Source: G963677325 sp963677325
GTDB taxonomy: Bacteria; Bacteroidota; Bacteroidia; Bacteroidales; Prolixibacteraceae
Length of the DNA: 64,000 nucleotides
NCBI GenBank assembly: GCA_963677325.2
Contig: CAXXGM010000003.1
Coordinates: 186,001-250,000 of the forward strand
Reading direction: 5' to 3'
Shown here: positions 17,403 to 26,405 of the stretch, one piece after another
Position numbering within the stretch: position 1 is the first letter of the stretch
Layout of the letters: every line of letters starts with the position of its first letter
Translations under genes and position numbers: made by a program
The notes under the pieces: generated by a model
The model's database searches: none
The model's input: the letters and a program-made list of their open reading frames with translations, nothing else
What the model was told of the DNA's origin: nothing

Positions 17403-18947
17403 TTAATAAGGTTGATGTTCCGGGCGTAAAAGATCATTAACGGTCTTTACGGGATTAAAAGTAATCACGGGAACATCGACAAAAAGAGTGTTCCAGTTTG
17501 ACATGGCCCCATTCCACAGGCCAGGCAATTCAAGGGCCTTAAGAGGTTGGCCGTCCTTGGATTTGGAAGAGATAAATCCGGTATCAGGATCCGTAAATTT
17601 TTTTAAATCAAATTTCTCTCCCTTGTAATTATATACTCCGCAAATCAGATCTACGGGATTAAAATGAGTGGCATTCCCTGCAATTTTCTTTTGATCAGGA
17701 TTTTTCATGTCAATCTGAGAGCTTTCAACAATCTGAAGCGAGTCTGTCCCATCCGGATTTTTAGCCCAGAAAGGACCTCCGCCGGGCTCTCCGAGATTCT
17801 TTACCATCCCGCAGATCCGGATGGGTCGGTTCAGCTTTTTGATAAGATAAATCGATAACGAAGTTTTGGATAATTTCGCTTTTTCAGGGGATTCCATGCA
17901 AAGAACAGATTGCACAAAATCTGATATCTCGGAAAACTGCTCATCACTGATAACGGCCGGATCTTTTTCGAGAAGCCGTAAATAGCTGAAAATCTTTTCC
18001 TGGTATTTCAGCAAAAGTCCTGCCAGAGCCATTTTGAAGCGAACTGTTTCATTCTTCAGATGATCCGGCACTACATTATCTATATTTTTAATAAAGATCA
18101 GATCGGCTTCCATTTCATTCAGATTATTAAGTAAAGCGCCATGTCCGGCCGGCCGGAAAAGGAGGTTGCCTTCGGAGGAATAAAATGGATTATTGTCAGG
18201 ATCTACAGCGATAGTGTCCGTTGAGGGCTTCTGTTCAGAAAAGGAGATAAGGTATTTGACTCCGAATTTTTTCCCATATGTTTTGGATGCCTCGGCGGTT
18301 ACCTGTTTAAAATATTCAAGATGCTCGGGGGACACAGTAAAATGGATTTTTACCTCTTTTTTTGAGTTGGTACAATAAAGAGCTCCTTCTATCATGTGTT
18401 CCTCAACAGAACTCCTTGGGCCTTCCGGATACAGATGAAATTTAAGCAGCCCTTTGGGTAAAAAACCATAATTTAGTCCTTTATCTGACAAAATGAAACT
18501 CAGAATTTCAGAATATCTGATCCTGCCTTGTTTATCTTTGAGGCTGCCAAGACCTTTCTCAAGTTCTTCATAGAAAGCAAAATCACGGATACGTTCAAAG
18601 ATTAGTTTGACGCTCTGGTATTTTTCATCTGAAAGGAGGTTTTCAATACCCCGGTTCCCGGATGCGGCTTCCTGGAAGGCGTATAAGGATTGAAACATCC
18701 TGCTTGCAGCCCCGGAAGCGGGTACGAATTTAAGCGGTTGAAGATTGTTATTTATTCTTTGCAAAAAATATTCAGATGATTCAGTGATTTTATCTTCGGA
18801 AAGGACGATGATCCCGTCTCCTGTTGAAGCTGGTCTGATAAGTTGAAGGTAAGGCACCCCTTTCCTGAAAATAGCTATCTGTTTCTCGATTTCTTTTAAC
18901 TGAATCCCTTTTTTCTCAATTTGTTGAATATCTTTCTGCGTCAACAT
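17403..18947 (-). CDS. DUF4301 family protein
   Basis: A 514-residue cytoplasmic protein of a family largely confined to Bacteroidetes. It begins MLTQKDIQQIEKKGIQLKEIEKQIAIF. The block VPASGAASRMFQSL resembles a sugar-nucleotide-binding P-loop of nucleotidyltransferases. FRPAGHGALLNNLNEMEADLIFIKNIDNVVPD looks like the central sheet of the same fold. FNPVDLICG and the PGLWNGAMSNWNT block near the end are conserved in the family as I recall it. A nucleotidyltransferase-like activity is inference only. Confidence 0.8.
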   Translation of the reverse strand: MLTQKDIQQIEKKGIQLKEIEKQIAIFRKGVPYLQLIRPASTGDGIIVLSEDKITESSEYFLQRINNNLQPLKFVPASGAASRMFQSLYAFQEAASGNRGIENLLSDEKYQSVKLIFERIRDFAFYEELEKGLGSLKDKQGRIRYSEILSFILSDKGLNYGFLPKGLLKFHLYPEGPRSSVEEHMIEGALYCTNSKKEVKIHFTVSPEHLEYFKQVTAEASKTYGKKFGVKYLISFSEQKPSTDTIAVDPDNNPFYSSEGNLLFRPAGHGALLNNLNEMEADLIFIKNIDNVVPDHLKNETVRFKMALAGLLLKYQEKIFSYLRLLEKDPAVISDEQFSEISDFVQSVLCMESPEKAKLSKTSLSIYLIKKLNRPIRICGMVKNLGEPGGGPFWAKNPDGTDSLQIVESSQIDMKNPDQKKIAGNATHFNPVDLICGVYNYKGEKFDLKKFTDPDTGFISSKSKDGQPLKALELPGLWNGAMSNWNTLFVDVPVITFNPVKTVNDLLRPEHQPY

Positions 18948-19146
18948 AGCTTTTATGTTAGTTCAAGAGTTAAAGATAATAAATTGTTTTGGATATGATC
19001 TTGAAACTAAAACATAATTATATTGTCTTGAATCACTGGTTTGTGCCATCAGGAATTGAGGATATAGTGTCCGGCTCCAGGTCTGTTGATATCCTGAATT
19101 GAGGATTGCAGCACATTGCAATCACCACTATATTTTATCCGGATGG

Positions 19147-20928
19147 CTAATTTTTTTTTCTCGGGATATAAGTAGTATGCAGATACTCGTGCGATTTATG
19201 TCCAAGAGGTTGTCCAAGGAATTCCTTGTATAATTTCATTACGTCTTGATTTTCGTGAGATTTTCTGTGTTGCTTGCCTTCATCCTCCTGATAGATAGCC
19301 TGAAGCCTTTTCGCGCGGATGGAGTCATTTATAGGTCTTGGCTGACCGCCGCCGCTGATACATCCTCCCGGGCATCCCATAACCTCAATAAAATGATACG
19401 GGCTCTCGCCACGCCGGATCTGTTCGAGCAATTCTGCCGCTCCTTTCAGACCACTTGTAACGGCTACTTTTACTGTGACTCCTTCCAGAAATGAATATTC
19501 AAGTAACGGTTTTTCTATCTTGATTTCTGCGGCTTTTATTCTTTTTAAACCGATTAACGGTTTTATATGTAAACCTTCTGTCGGCAGTTCTCGTCCTGTA
19601 ACCACTTCATATACGGTCCTCAAGGCAGCCTCCATTACTCCTCCCGTAGTACCGAAAATGTCAGCAGCGCCTGTTGATTCTCCTAATGGACTGTCAAAGG
19701 AAGACTCGGCTAAATTGCGGAAATCTATTCCTGCATCCTGGATCATCCTGCCCAGCTCACGGGTGGTAATGACAGCATCCACGTTGGGAAGTCCGTCATT
19801 GATCATCTCCGGCCTCGTTATTTCAAATTTTTTTGCTGTACAGGGCATGACAGATACCATAAAGATATCTTTGGGATCAATATTCATTTTTTCCGCAAAG
19901 TAGCTCTTTGTTATTGCGCCAAGCATCATGTGCGGTGATTTACAGCTTGAAAGATTTGGAATCTGATCAGGGAACTGGTGTTCAAGAAACTTTATCCAGC
20001 CAGGACTGCAGCTTGTGATCATCGGAAGATGTGCCCCGTTGGTTGGAGAAGTAAGAGCCGTTTTCACCCGGTGTAGAAATTCATTTCCTTCTTCCATGAT
20101 CGTTAAATCGGCTGCAAAATTGGTGTCGAATGTGTAATCAAATCCCATTTCACGCAGGGCGGAAACCATCTTGCCTGTCACAAGAGTTCCCGGTTCATAG
20201 CCAAATTTTTCTCCTAAAGCAGCCCTGACTGCCGGTGCAGTCTGAACTATTACAATTTTTGATTTATCAAGAAGAGCATCCCAGACCAACTGAGTGGAAT
20301 CTTTTTCTTTGAGGGCTCCGACTGGACATACCAGAACACATTGACCGCAGTTGGTGCAAATGGACTCTCCCAACATTTCATCCTCTGTTGGACCGATGTA
20401 AGTACTGAATCCCCTGTGATGAGGATTCATCAGGCCTACGCCCTGTATTTCATTGCAGACAGTCACACAGCGGCGGCATAAGATACATTTTGAACTGTCG
20501 CGGACGATAGACGGGCTTGAGCTATCGATTAACTCTTTGGATTTGACTCCTTCATATTTGAATTCATCAACCTGTATTAATGTGCCGAGATCCTGTAACT
20601 CACAATTCTGATTACGCCAACATCCAAGGCAATTCTTGGGATGATCAGAAAGCATTAATTCATAAAGCACCTTTCTGACCTTCCTTACCTTTTCGGAATT
20701 GGTCTGGACCACCATTCCTTCCCTTACTTCAGTGACACAGGAAGCCATAAGCGTTTTGGCCCCTTTAACTTCTACCACACAGATACGGCAGGCTCCGATC
20801 TGGTGAACATTTTCAAAATAACAGAAATGAGGAATCAGTATGTTATGGCTTTTCGCTGCCTCAAAAATTGTGGTTCCTTCCTCAACCTGGATCTGTTTAT
20901 TGTTAATGGTTAAATTTATCATAGCCAT
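19147..20928 (-). CDS. hydA: NADH-linked [FeFe]-hydrogenase catalytic subunit HydA
   Basis: From the preferred ATG at 20928 (MAMINLTINN) this is about 593 residues; the frame runs on to 20997 but that part is a word array. Domains in order: [2Fe-2S] ferredoxin (CYFENVHQIGACRICVVEV), His-ligated [4Fe-4S] (HPKNCLGCWRNQNC), two [4Fe-4S] (CILCRRCVTVC, CTNCGQCVLVCP), then the H-cluster domain. H-cluster motifs are TSCSPGW, MPCTAKKFE and EVMGCPGGCISGGGQP. TSCSPGW has Ser where TSCCPxW has its second Cys. It is last in hydC-hydB-hydA, the order of trimeric electron-bifurcating or confurcating hydrogenases. It is predicted to make H2 from NADH and reduced ferredoxin, or the reverse, in the cytoplasm. 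The accessory maturases HydEFG are not in the window. Confidence 0.9.
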   Translation of the reverse strand: MAMINLTINNKQIQVEEGTTIFEAAKSHNILIPHFCYFENVHQIGACRICVVEVKGAKTLMASCVTEVREGMVVQTNSEKVRKVRKVLYELMLSDHPKNCLGCWRNQNCELQDLGTLIQVDEFKYEGVKSKELIDSSSPSIVRDSSKCILCRRCVTVCNEIQGVGLMNPHHRGFSTYIGPTEDEMLGESICTNCGQCVLVCPVGALKEKDSTQLVWDALLDKSKIVIVQTAPAVRAALGEKFGYEPGTLVTGKMVSALREMGFDYTFDTNFAADLTIMEEGNEFLHRVKTALTSPTNGAHLPMITSCSPGWIKFLEHQFPDQIPNLSSCKSPHMMLGAITKSYFAEKMNIDPKDIFMVSVMPCTAKKFEITRPEMINDGLPNVDAVITTRELGRMIQDAGIDFRNLAESSFDSPLGESTGAADIFGTTGGVMEAALRTVYEVVTGRELPTEGLHIKPLIGLKRIKAAEIKIEKPLLEYSFLEGVTVKVAVTSGLKGAAELLEQIRRGESPYHFIEVMGCPGGCISGGGQPRPINDSIRAKRLQAIYQEDEGKQHRKSHENQDVMKLYKEFLGQPLGHKSHEYLHTTYIPRKKN

Positions 20929-20934
20929 AAGGAA

Positions 20935-21121
20935 TTGGTCTTTATTTATTAGGCTGCAGGCTGAAGACTGAAGGCTGAATGAAAGAGGCATCAGCACGTT
21001 AGCAAGTCAACAAAACAGCTCGGTACATTAATACATTATCTCATCTTTATTTAGGCTGTAGACTGAAGGCTGAAGGGAAACCCATCATCACATCAGTACA
21101 TCAGCACATCATCACTTCACC
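20935..21121. repeat. Word arrays between hydA and hydB
   Basis: GGCTGNAG-ACTGAAGGCTGAA words occur twice (20950-20980 and 21055-21075), followed by CATCAGCACATCATCA words to the end of hydB. The first array makes a false N-terminal extension of hydA. Confidence 0.7.
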
Positions 21122-24100
21122 TCATCTTTTTGAACATTGAAGACAGCGCATGGCCTCAGCGATTGCATTTAATTTATGAAATCCCTGGGCCACTTCATCA
21201 AACGATTGTCCCCTGTTTTCAGGTTCAAGGTAACGCATTTTGAAACGCTCATGTTCCACTGCGTTGCCTTCTTCTGATGGATGAACGGGTATTTCTATTG
21301 GCTCACCGGTATTAAGTTTTCCTTTCCCGCCAAGATATTTATCAATAGAAATAGCTGCATTTTTCCCGTCTGCAATGGCTGTGATAACCACATCTGATCC
21401 GCGGGCAATATCACCTCCGGCAAATATGCCTTTCTGGGTCGTCATCTGGGTATATTTATCCACGATAAATGTTCCCCAATCCGTTATTCCCACTTCCTCT
21501 TTTGTGATAAAAGGCAGATCGGAATACTGGCTTACTGCCGGAATAGCCAGATCAATGTTCAGAAGAAAGTTTGAATCTTTCTGAATTTCCGGGTTCCGGC
21601 GTGAATCTTTCCCAAACTTCCCAAGTTTCATCCTCACGCATTCGATCTGAGTCACTCTTCCGTTTCCTAAAAAGCGTATCGGAGAGACAAGTTCATGAAG
21701 AATGACTCCTTCCTCAAGGGCTTCCTCAACTTCTCTCTTATCGGCAGGCATTTCTTCTTTAGTCCTGCGGTATAGAAGATGTACTTTTTGCGCACCCAGA
21801 CGAATGGCCGATCTTGCTGCGTCTATGGCAGTGCTTCCTCCGCCAATAACCGCCACGGTCCCTTTGACGATAACCTCTTTGTTCAGATTGATATCCCGAA
21901 GGAAATCCAGCCCATGATAAACTCCTTCCTTTTCTTCCCCTTCGATGCCAATTTTTCTTGAAAGCTGTGTCCCTGTGGCTATATAAATTGCTTTATATTT
22001 TGCCTTCAAGTCATTAAAGGAGATTTGTTCTCCGATTTTTGTATTGTAAATGATATTGATTCCAGCCTGCGTAATGGAAGAAATCTCTTTTTTCAAAACC
22101 TCCTTTGGAAGTCTGTATTCCGGAATACCATAAGCGAGAATGCCCCCTGCGACAGGTTTTTCTTCATAAATGTCTACAGTGTACCCCAGCCTTGCAAGAT
22201 AATATCCACAGGTGAGGCCTGAAGGCCCGGCACCAATGATCCCGATACTCTTCCCGTTTTTTTGAAACATCAGGCTCAGGAAAGGTTCATCTGAATTCAG
22301 TACCTGATCAGCAGCGTAACGTTTCAGGTCGGCAATCGCAATAGGTTCATCAATTTGGGCCCTGCGGCATTTACTTTCGCAGGGATGAGTACAGACCCTT
22401 CCGCAGATGGAAGGGAACGGGTTTTCCTGACGGATCAGGTTGTAGGCATCCCTGACCCTTCCGGAAGCGATCAGGGCAATGTATCCTGGCACATTGACCC
22501 CTGCCGGACAGGCATTCTGGCAAGGAGAAATAAACAAATCACTGCAAACTCCGGCCCTGCAATATTTATTCCGGATGTGTTCATCGTATTCGTGCCTGAA
22601 ATGTTTGATTGTACTAAGGACAGGATTGGGAGCTGTCTGTCCAAGACCGCAGATCGCCGATTCCTTTATCGAGTGGCCGAGTTCAATTAACGTCTCCACA
22701 TCTCCTTCTTTGCCTTCTCCCTGGGTGATGCGTTCCAGAATTTCCAGCATCCTTTTGGTGCCCAGCCTGCAGGGAACGCATTTGCCGCAGGATTCTTCCT
22801 GAACAAAATCCATGAAATACCTGGCCATATCCACCATGCAGGTATCTTCGTCCGCACAGATCAATCCTCCTGACCCCATAATGGCCCCATGCTGTATCAG
22901 GGAATCATAGTCTATTGGTGTATTGAGATGGGCTGCTGTCAGGCAGCCTCCTGAGGGACCTCCCGTCTGGGCCACTTTAAAAGCCTTATTTCTTGGAATT
23001 CCACCTCCAATATCGAAAAGAATCTCTCCCAGGGAAACACCCATCGGCACCTCAATTAATCCCTTGTATCGTACATCTCCAGCCAATGCAAAGACTTTTG
23101 TCCCCTTGCTTTTTTCGGTTCCGACTGATGAAAACCATTCAGCCCCTTTCAGTACGATGGAAGGCACATTCCCGAAGGTTTCCACGTTATTGATCACCGT
23201 AGGCCTTTCATACAATCCGCTCTGTACCGGGAAAGGAGGTTTCTGGCGCGGTTCTCCACGCCTTCCTTCCACAGAAGCCATTAAGGCAGTTTCTTCGCCA
23301 CAGACAAAAGCACCCGCGCCAATTCTGATTTCAATATCAAAATTGAATGAGGTATCCAGAATATTATCTCCAAGCAAACCTCTTTCCCTGGCTGTTTTAA
23401 TGGACATGGTTAGCCTTTCCACCGCAATCGGGTATTCTGCCCTTATGTATACGATTCCTTTGGAAGCGCCAATGGCATATCCTCCGATCATCATTCCTTC
23501 AATGACAATGTTAGCATCCCCTTCCATTAGGCTGCGATCCATGAAAGCTCCGGGGTCTCCTTCATCTGCATTGCAAATAATGTATTTCTGGTCATTAATA
23601 ACTTGGTTGGCCATGCTCCATTTTAATCCAACAGGAAATCCACCGCCTCCCCGTCCGCGCAGCCCTGCTTTACTGATCTCCTCAATCACCTCCGAAGGGG
23701 TCATCTTCTTCAAGCTTTTCTCAATAGCAAAATAGCCGTCATGTGCAATGTACTCTTCGATAGAGGCATAATCAATTACACCACAGTTTTGAAGAACATG
23801 TTTCTTCTGATGTTTAAAAAAGGGAATTTCATTAAGATGCGGTATTGCTTTTCCCGTCGATCCGTCTTTGAAGCATAGTCTTTCAACTATTTTACCTTTT
23901 TTAATGTGTTCCTTTACAATATGGACCACATCGGCGGGCGTTAAATTGCAATAGAGCACTCTCCCGGGATTGATAATGAGCGTAGGACCTAATGTGCAGG
24001 CGCCCATACACCCGGTTTGTTTAATCCTGACTTTTGACAGGAGATTTTCCATTTCCAATGAATGGACCAGAGCATCCTTAACCTCCCTGCAGTCGGATGA

Positions 24101-24208
24101 AATACATCCCGCAGCATAACAGATATGAGCCGTATAAAGGAATTCTTTTTCTCTTTCAAGAAACTCTTCCTTAATTGCTTCCAGGTCCCGGTATGATTTT
24201 ATTTTCAT
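21122..24208 (-). CDS. hydB: HydB: NuoF-like NADH subunit fused to a GltD/NfnB-like flavoprotein
   Basis: A 1028-residue fusion. Residues 1-100: thioredoxin-like [2Fe-2S] domain (C30, C35, C67, C71). Residues 130-550: NuoF core with GLRGRGGGGFPVGLKW (FMN/NADH site), an SLBB segment, and a [4Fe-4S] site CGKCVPC (C474, C477, C480) with C520. In ordinary HydB two ferredoxin-type clusters follow. Here the chain continues from RAGVCSDL into a GltD-like domain with Cys C563, C567, C602, C606, C610 and C614. That domain has an FAD motif (GIIGAGPSGLTCG, 656-668) and an NAD(P) motif (VIGGGSTAID, near 787), and ends in MRCLQCSKR. The second flavin domain could add an NADPH or second NADH site. It lies between hydC and hydA with word arrays on both sides. 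Confidence 0.88.
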   Translation of the reverse strand: MKIKSYRDLEAIKEEFLEREKEFLYTAHICYAAGCISSDCREVKDALVHSLEMENLLSKVRIKQTGCMGACTLGPTLIINPGRVLYCNLTPADVVHIVKEHIKKGKIVERLCFKDGSTGKAIPHLNEIPFFKHQKKHVLQNCGVIDYASIEEYIAHDGYFAIEKSLKKMTPSEVIEEISKAGLRGRGGGGFPVGLKWSMANQVINDQKYIICNADEGDPGAFMDRSLMEGDANIVIEGMMIGGYAIGASKGIVYIRAEYPIAVERLTMSIKTARERGLLGDNILDTSFNFDIEIRIGAGAFVCGEETALMASVEGRRGEPRQKPPFPVQSGLYERPTVINNVETFGNVPSIVLKGAEWFSSVGTEKSKGTKVFALAGDVRYKGLIEVPMGVSLGEILFDIGGGIPRNKAFKVAQTGGPSGGCLTAAHLNTPIDYDSLIQHGAIMGSGGLICADEDTCMVDMARYFMDFVQEESCGKCVPCRLGTKRMLEILERITQGEGKEGDVETLIELGHSIKESAICGLGQTAPNPVLSTIKHFRHEYDEHIRNKYCRAGVCSDLFISPCQNACPAGVNVPGYIALIASGRVRDAYNLIRQENPFPSICGRVCTHPCESKCRRAQIDEPIAIADLKRYAADQVLNSDEPFLSLMFQKNGKSIGIIGAGPSGLTCGYYLARLGYTVDIYEEKPVAGGILAYGIPEYRLPKEVLKKEISSITQAGINIIYNTKIGEQISFNDLKAKYKAIYIATGTQLSRKIGIEGEEKEGVYHGLDFLRDINLNKEVIVKGTVAVIGGGSTAIDAARSAIRLGAQKVHLLYRRTKEEMPADKREVEEALEEGVILHELVSPIRFLGNGRVTQIECVRMKLGKFGKDSRRNPEIQKDSNFLLNIDLAIPAVSQYSDLPFITKEEVGITDWGTFIVDKYTQMTTQKGIFAGGDIARGSDVVITAIADGKNAAISIDKYLGGKGKLNTGEPIEIPVHPSEEGNAVEHERFKMRYLEPENRGQSFDEVAQGFHKLNAIAEAMRCLQCSKR

Positions 24209-24224
24209 GGATTAAATAGGTTAT

Positions 24225-24310
24225 AAGAATTAAGAATTGGGCTTTAGGCTTAAGGATGCGGCTTCTTAACTTCATCCTATAGCCTAAGTTACCTTAAGCC
24301 TGAGTTTAAT
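24225..24310. repeat. Word array between hydB and hydC (TTAGGCTTAAG type)
   Basis: GGCTTTAGGCTTAAGGATG and its partly inverted partners (CATCCTATAGCCTAAG, CCTTAAGCCTGAG) make an imperfect hairpin over about 70 bases. Confidence 0.65.
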
Positions 24311-24317
24311 CACCACA

Positions 24318-24818
24318 TCACTTCAGCATTCCCAGGATGCGCTGAATCTTATTGGGATTGACCTGCTTGTAAACTTTATTGTTAATTGTCATTGCAGGGG
24401 CGAGACCGCAGGCGCCTATACACCGCATCACCTGCAGGCTGAACATCTTATCATCCGTTGTCGTGCCTACATCGATTCCAAGTACATCTTTCAGTTTATT
24501 GAGCACTTCTTTTCCTCCCCTTACATAGCAAGCTGTTCCGAGACAGATGGATACAGTGTATTTACCTTTGGGTTTGGTTGAAAAGAAGGAATAGAAGGTA
24601 AGGACGCTGTTAACCTTTGAAATGGAAAGGTCCATCTCTACTGCAATGTATCGCTGCACTTCAGAGGGAAGATACCCAAAAATAGCCTGGGCCATGTGTA
24701 AAATCTGGATGAGATTGGATTCTTTCCTTTCGTAATCAATGATGACATTCCCAAGAAGCTTGAATTTTTCCTCTTCGGTCATCGTTTGAATGCTGCAAAT
24801 TTCTTCTTTAGTAATCAT
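24318..24818 (-). CDS. hydC: HydC: NuoE-like [2Fe-2S] subunit of the hydrogenase
   Basis: A 166-residue thioredoxin-fold protein from the ATG at 24818 (MITKEEICSIQTM). The frame extends to 24896, but that start would lie almost at the presumed transcription start. The four [2Fe-2S] ligands are in VSICLGTACYVRGG and VMRCIGACGLAPA, the canonical NuoE pattern. It is first of the hydC-hydB-hydA operon and passes electrons within the complex. It has a strong Shine-Dalgarno sequence, which is unusual in this window. Confidence 0.92.
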   Translation of the reverse strand: MITKEEICSIQTMTEEEKFKLLGNVIIDYERKESNLIQILHMAQAIFGYLPSEVQRYIAVEMDLSISKVNSVLTFYSFFSTKPKGKYTVSICLGTACYVRGGKEVLNKLKDVLGIDVGTTTDDKMFSLQVMRCIGACGLAPAMTINNKVYKQVNPNKIQRILGMLK

Positions 24819-24825
24819 ATTTTTT

Positions 24826-24833
24826 GCCTCCTT
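24826..24833 (-). promoter_or_regulatory. Strong Shine-Dalgarno sequence before hydC
   Basis: AAGGAGGC on the minus strand, about 7 bases before the ATG. It fixes the start at 24818. Almost no other gene here has one. Confidence 0.75.
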
Positions 24834-24909
24834 TTTTAAGATCAGCAGATTACAGAATGAATTTTTTGCTGAATTCCTTTTAAAATTCCTTTTCAATAGC
24901 TTAGTACTT

Positions 24910-24917
24910 CAAAAATA
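24910..24917 (-). promoter_or_regulatory. -7 promoter box of the hyd operon
   Basis: TATTTTTG on the minus strand, about 92 bases before the hydC ATG. Confidence 0.5.
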
Positions 24918-25130
24918 AAATTAATAATTTATTAAAGCGAATAATTATTAGAATATTTGAAAAATCTTATTGATTATTTTAATTCTGAGTGAGGATGAAG
25001 GTTAAATGCCGTACTTCCTAAAATAGAAAATCCCGGATTTCATGGGATAGAATATTTAACTCACATTAATTCGCATCCTTTTTAATCCTTTTAATTCATC
25101 ATTCAACGTTGCGGGCAATATTTCAGTATT

Positions 25131-25213
25131 ACTGTCTGTACATTTACTGTTCACTTATTGTGCATTAACTGTACAAATATTGTACAGTCAGTGTACAGTA
25201 AGTGTACAGACAG
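25131..25213. repeat. Long imperfect hairpin of TGTAC/ACTGT words
   Basis: The gap between hydC and the DUF6132 gene (about 590 bases) holds this array. ACTGTACAA pairs with TTGTACAGT at its centre. The outer arms (25132-25151 against 25194-25213) agree at 18 of 20 positions. The words and their order match the array at 345-431. The rest of the gap is A+T-rich with no gene seen. Confidence 0.8.
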
Positions 25214-25379
25214 TGCACAACAAACCCCTCTTTGGTATAAGGCAAATACGACATTATTTTGAGATTATCTCATCGGAAGAGGTAAGCCTGAAAATTCTGT
25301 TGATGAATATAAACGAACCGATGAGTGTCATTAAAAAGATTTAAGTGATATTTATGCGATTTATTTAAATTAAATCTTT

Positions 25380-25387
25380 TATATTTG
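25380..25387 (+). promoter_or_regulatory. -7 promoter box of the DUF6132/radical SAM cluster
   Basis: TATATTTG matches TAnnTTTG 24 bases before the DUF6132 ATG. No other clear box is seen before the next five genes, which suggests this is the main promoter. Confidence 0.55.
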
Positions 25388-25411
25388 TAGCGGAACATAA
25401 AACAATACGAT

Positions 25412-25645
25412 ATGGCAAATTCTTGTGAAGTTAAACCGAAGGGATTGAAAGCTTTGTTGAAATCATGGTATTTCTGGAAACCATTCCTTGGGATCGTAAT
25501 CGGGGCTATTGCCGGTTTTCTTTACTATCATTTTTATGGTTGTCAGTCAGGCACATGCGCAATCACCGGTAATCCTTTCTCAAGTGTTATTTTTGGAGGT
25601 CTTTTAGGATTCTTTATAGTGGCAAAGCCATGCAAAACTTGTTAG
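25412..25645 (+). CDS. DUF6132-type small membrane protein
   Basis: A 77-residue protein with two hydrophobic helices (FWKPFLGIVIGAIAGFLYYHF and VIFGGLLGFFIVA). They are joined by a Cys-containing loop, YGCQSGTCAITGNPFSS, and the protein ends in KPCKTC. The loop motif matches the DUF6132 family as I recall it. It is an inner-membrane protein of unknown function; the four Cys could bind metal or pass thiols. It is first in a row of thiol- and Cys-rich genes. Confidence 0.7.
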   Translation: MANSCEVKPKGLKALLKSWYFWKPFLGIVIGAIAGFLYYHFYGCQSGTCAITGNPFSSVIFGGLLGFFIVAKPCKTC

Positions 25646-25683
25646 ATTTTTAATAAATAAATTAAGTATCTTCAATTAACTTT

Positions 25684-26331
25684 ATGGAATTAACAGAAAT
25701 AAATATCCGTTACAGTGAACTGGCAAATTCAGAATGCTGTCTTTCCTGCGGAGGGGCTGTAAATTATGCCAATCCTCAGAAGGGTGAGGTTTGCGTTGAT
25801 CTTGGAAGCGGACGCGGAACGGATGTTTTGGCAATGGCTGACAAAGTAGGAGAGAATGGTTTTGTATACGGAATTGATATTTCTGATGGCATGTTGGAGA
25901 AAGCGCGAAAAATGGCCCGGAGGTTTGAAATAAAAAACGTCAGTTTCATTCAAAGCGATCTTTCAAGTATAAATCTTCAGGAAGATATTGCGGATCTCAT
26001 CATTTCCAACTGCACGATCAATCATGCTTCGGATAAAAGGGCAGTTTGGAATGAGGTGTTCCGGATAATGAAAAATGGCGGACGTTTTGTTGTAAGTGAT
26101 ATTTATGCGATTAATCCGATTGCAGAAGTTTACCGTACCGATCCTGTAGCTGTGGCTGAATGTTGGGCAGGCGCTGTAACAAAAACCGAATATTTGGAAG
26201 TTCTTCATTCTGCAGGTTTCACCGGCATCGAAATAATTGAAGAATCAAAACCTTATTCAAAAGGCAAAGCAGAAGTGGCCAGTTTTACGATTGCAGGAAA
26301 GAAGCCCGGCAGATGCAGCTGTAAAAATTAA
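25684..26331 (+). CDS. ArsM-like SAM-dependent methyltransferase
   Basis: A 215-residue class I methyltransferase. VCVDLGSGRGTDVLAMA (near 37-53) is the SAM-binding loop and ISNCTINHASDKRAVWNEVFRIMKNGG is the core of the arsenite methyltransferase group. C22 (in CLSCGG) and C160 (in AECWAGA) align with the two Cys that bind As(III) in ArsM. Extra Cys lie at 18, 19, 110 and in the tail GRCSCKN. It could methylate arsenite, a related metalloid or a thiol compound. No arsR, arsB or acr3 is in the window, and the next genes (Cys peptide, radical SAM) suggest a different job. Confidence 0.75.
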   Translation: MELTEINIRYSELANSECCLSCGGAVNYANPQKGEVCVDLGSGRGTDVLAMADKVGENGFVYGIDISDGMLEKARKMARRFEIKNVSFIQSDLSSINLQEDIADLIISNCTINHASDKRAVWNEVFRIMKNGGRFVVSDIYAINPIAEVYRTDPVAVAECWAGAVTKTEYLEVLHSAGFTGIEIIEESKPYSKGKAEVASFTIAGKKPGRCSCKN

Positions 26332-26344
26332 ATAATCAGGCCTT

Positions 26345-26370
26345 ACAGGTTTCTAAGACCTGTCAGGTCT
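26345..26370. repeat. AGACCTG/CAGGTCT palindrome
   Basis: AGACCTG-T-CAGGTCT is a perfect palindrome at 26356-26370, preceded by ACAGGT which can also pair with ACCTGT. Sister hairpins are at 26513-26545 and 58445-58473. Confidence 0.7.
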
Positions 26371-26405
26371 TAATCCTGAACAAATAAAAATAAAATCAGT
26401 CTTGT

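Noticed and set aside
20929..20997. N-terminal extension of HydA
   Set aside because: The added residues are coded by a word array, whereas the ferredoxin domain begins at once after the ATG at 20928.
22923..23735. 270-codon open frame on the plus strand
   Set aside because: It lies wholly inside hydB on the other strand, is rich in Pro and Ser and matches no family; it is a shadow of a well-defined gene.
25684..26331. Arsenic resistance operon
   Set aside because: The methyltransferase keeps the As-binding Cys pair, but no arsR, arsC or efflux gene is near, so the role is left open.
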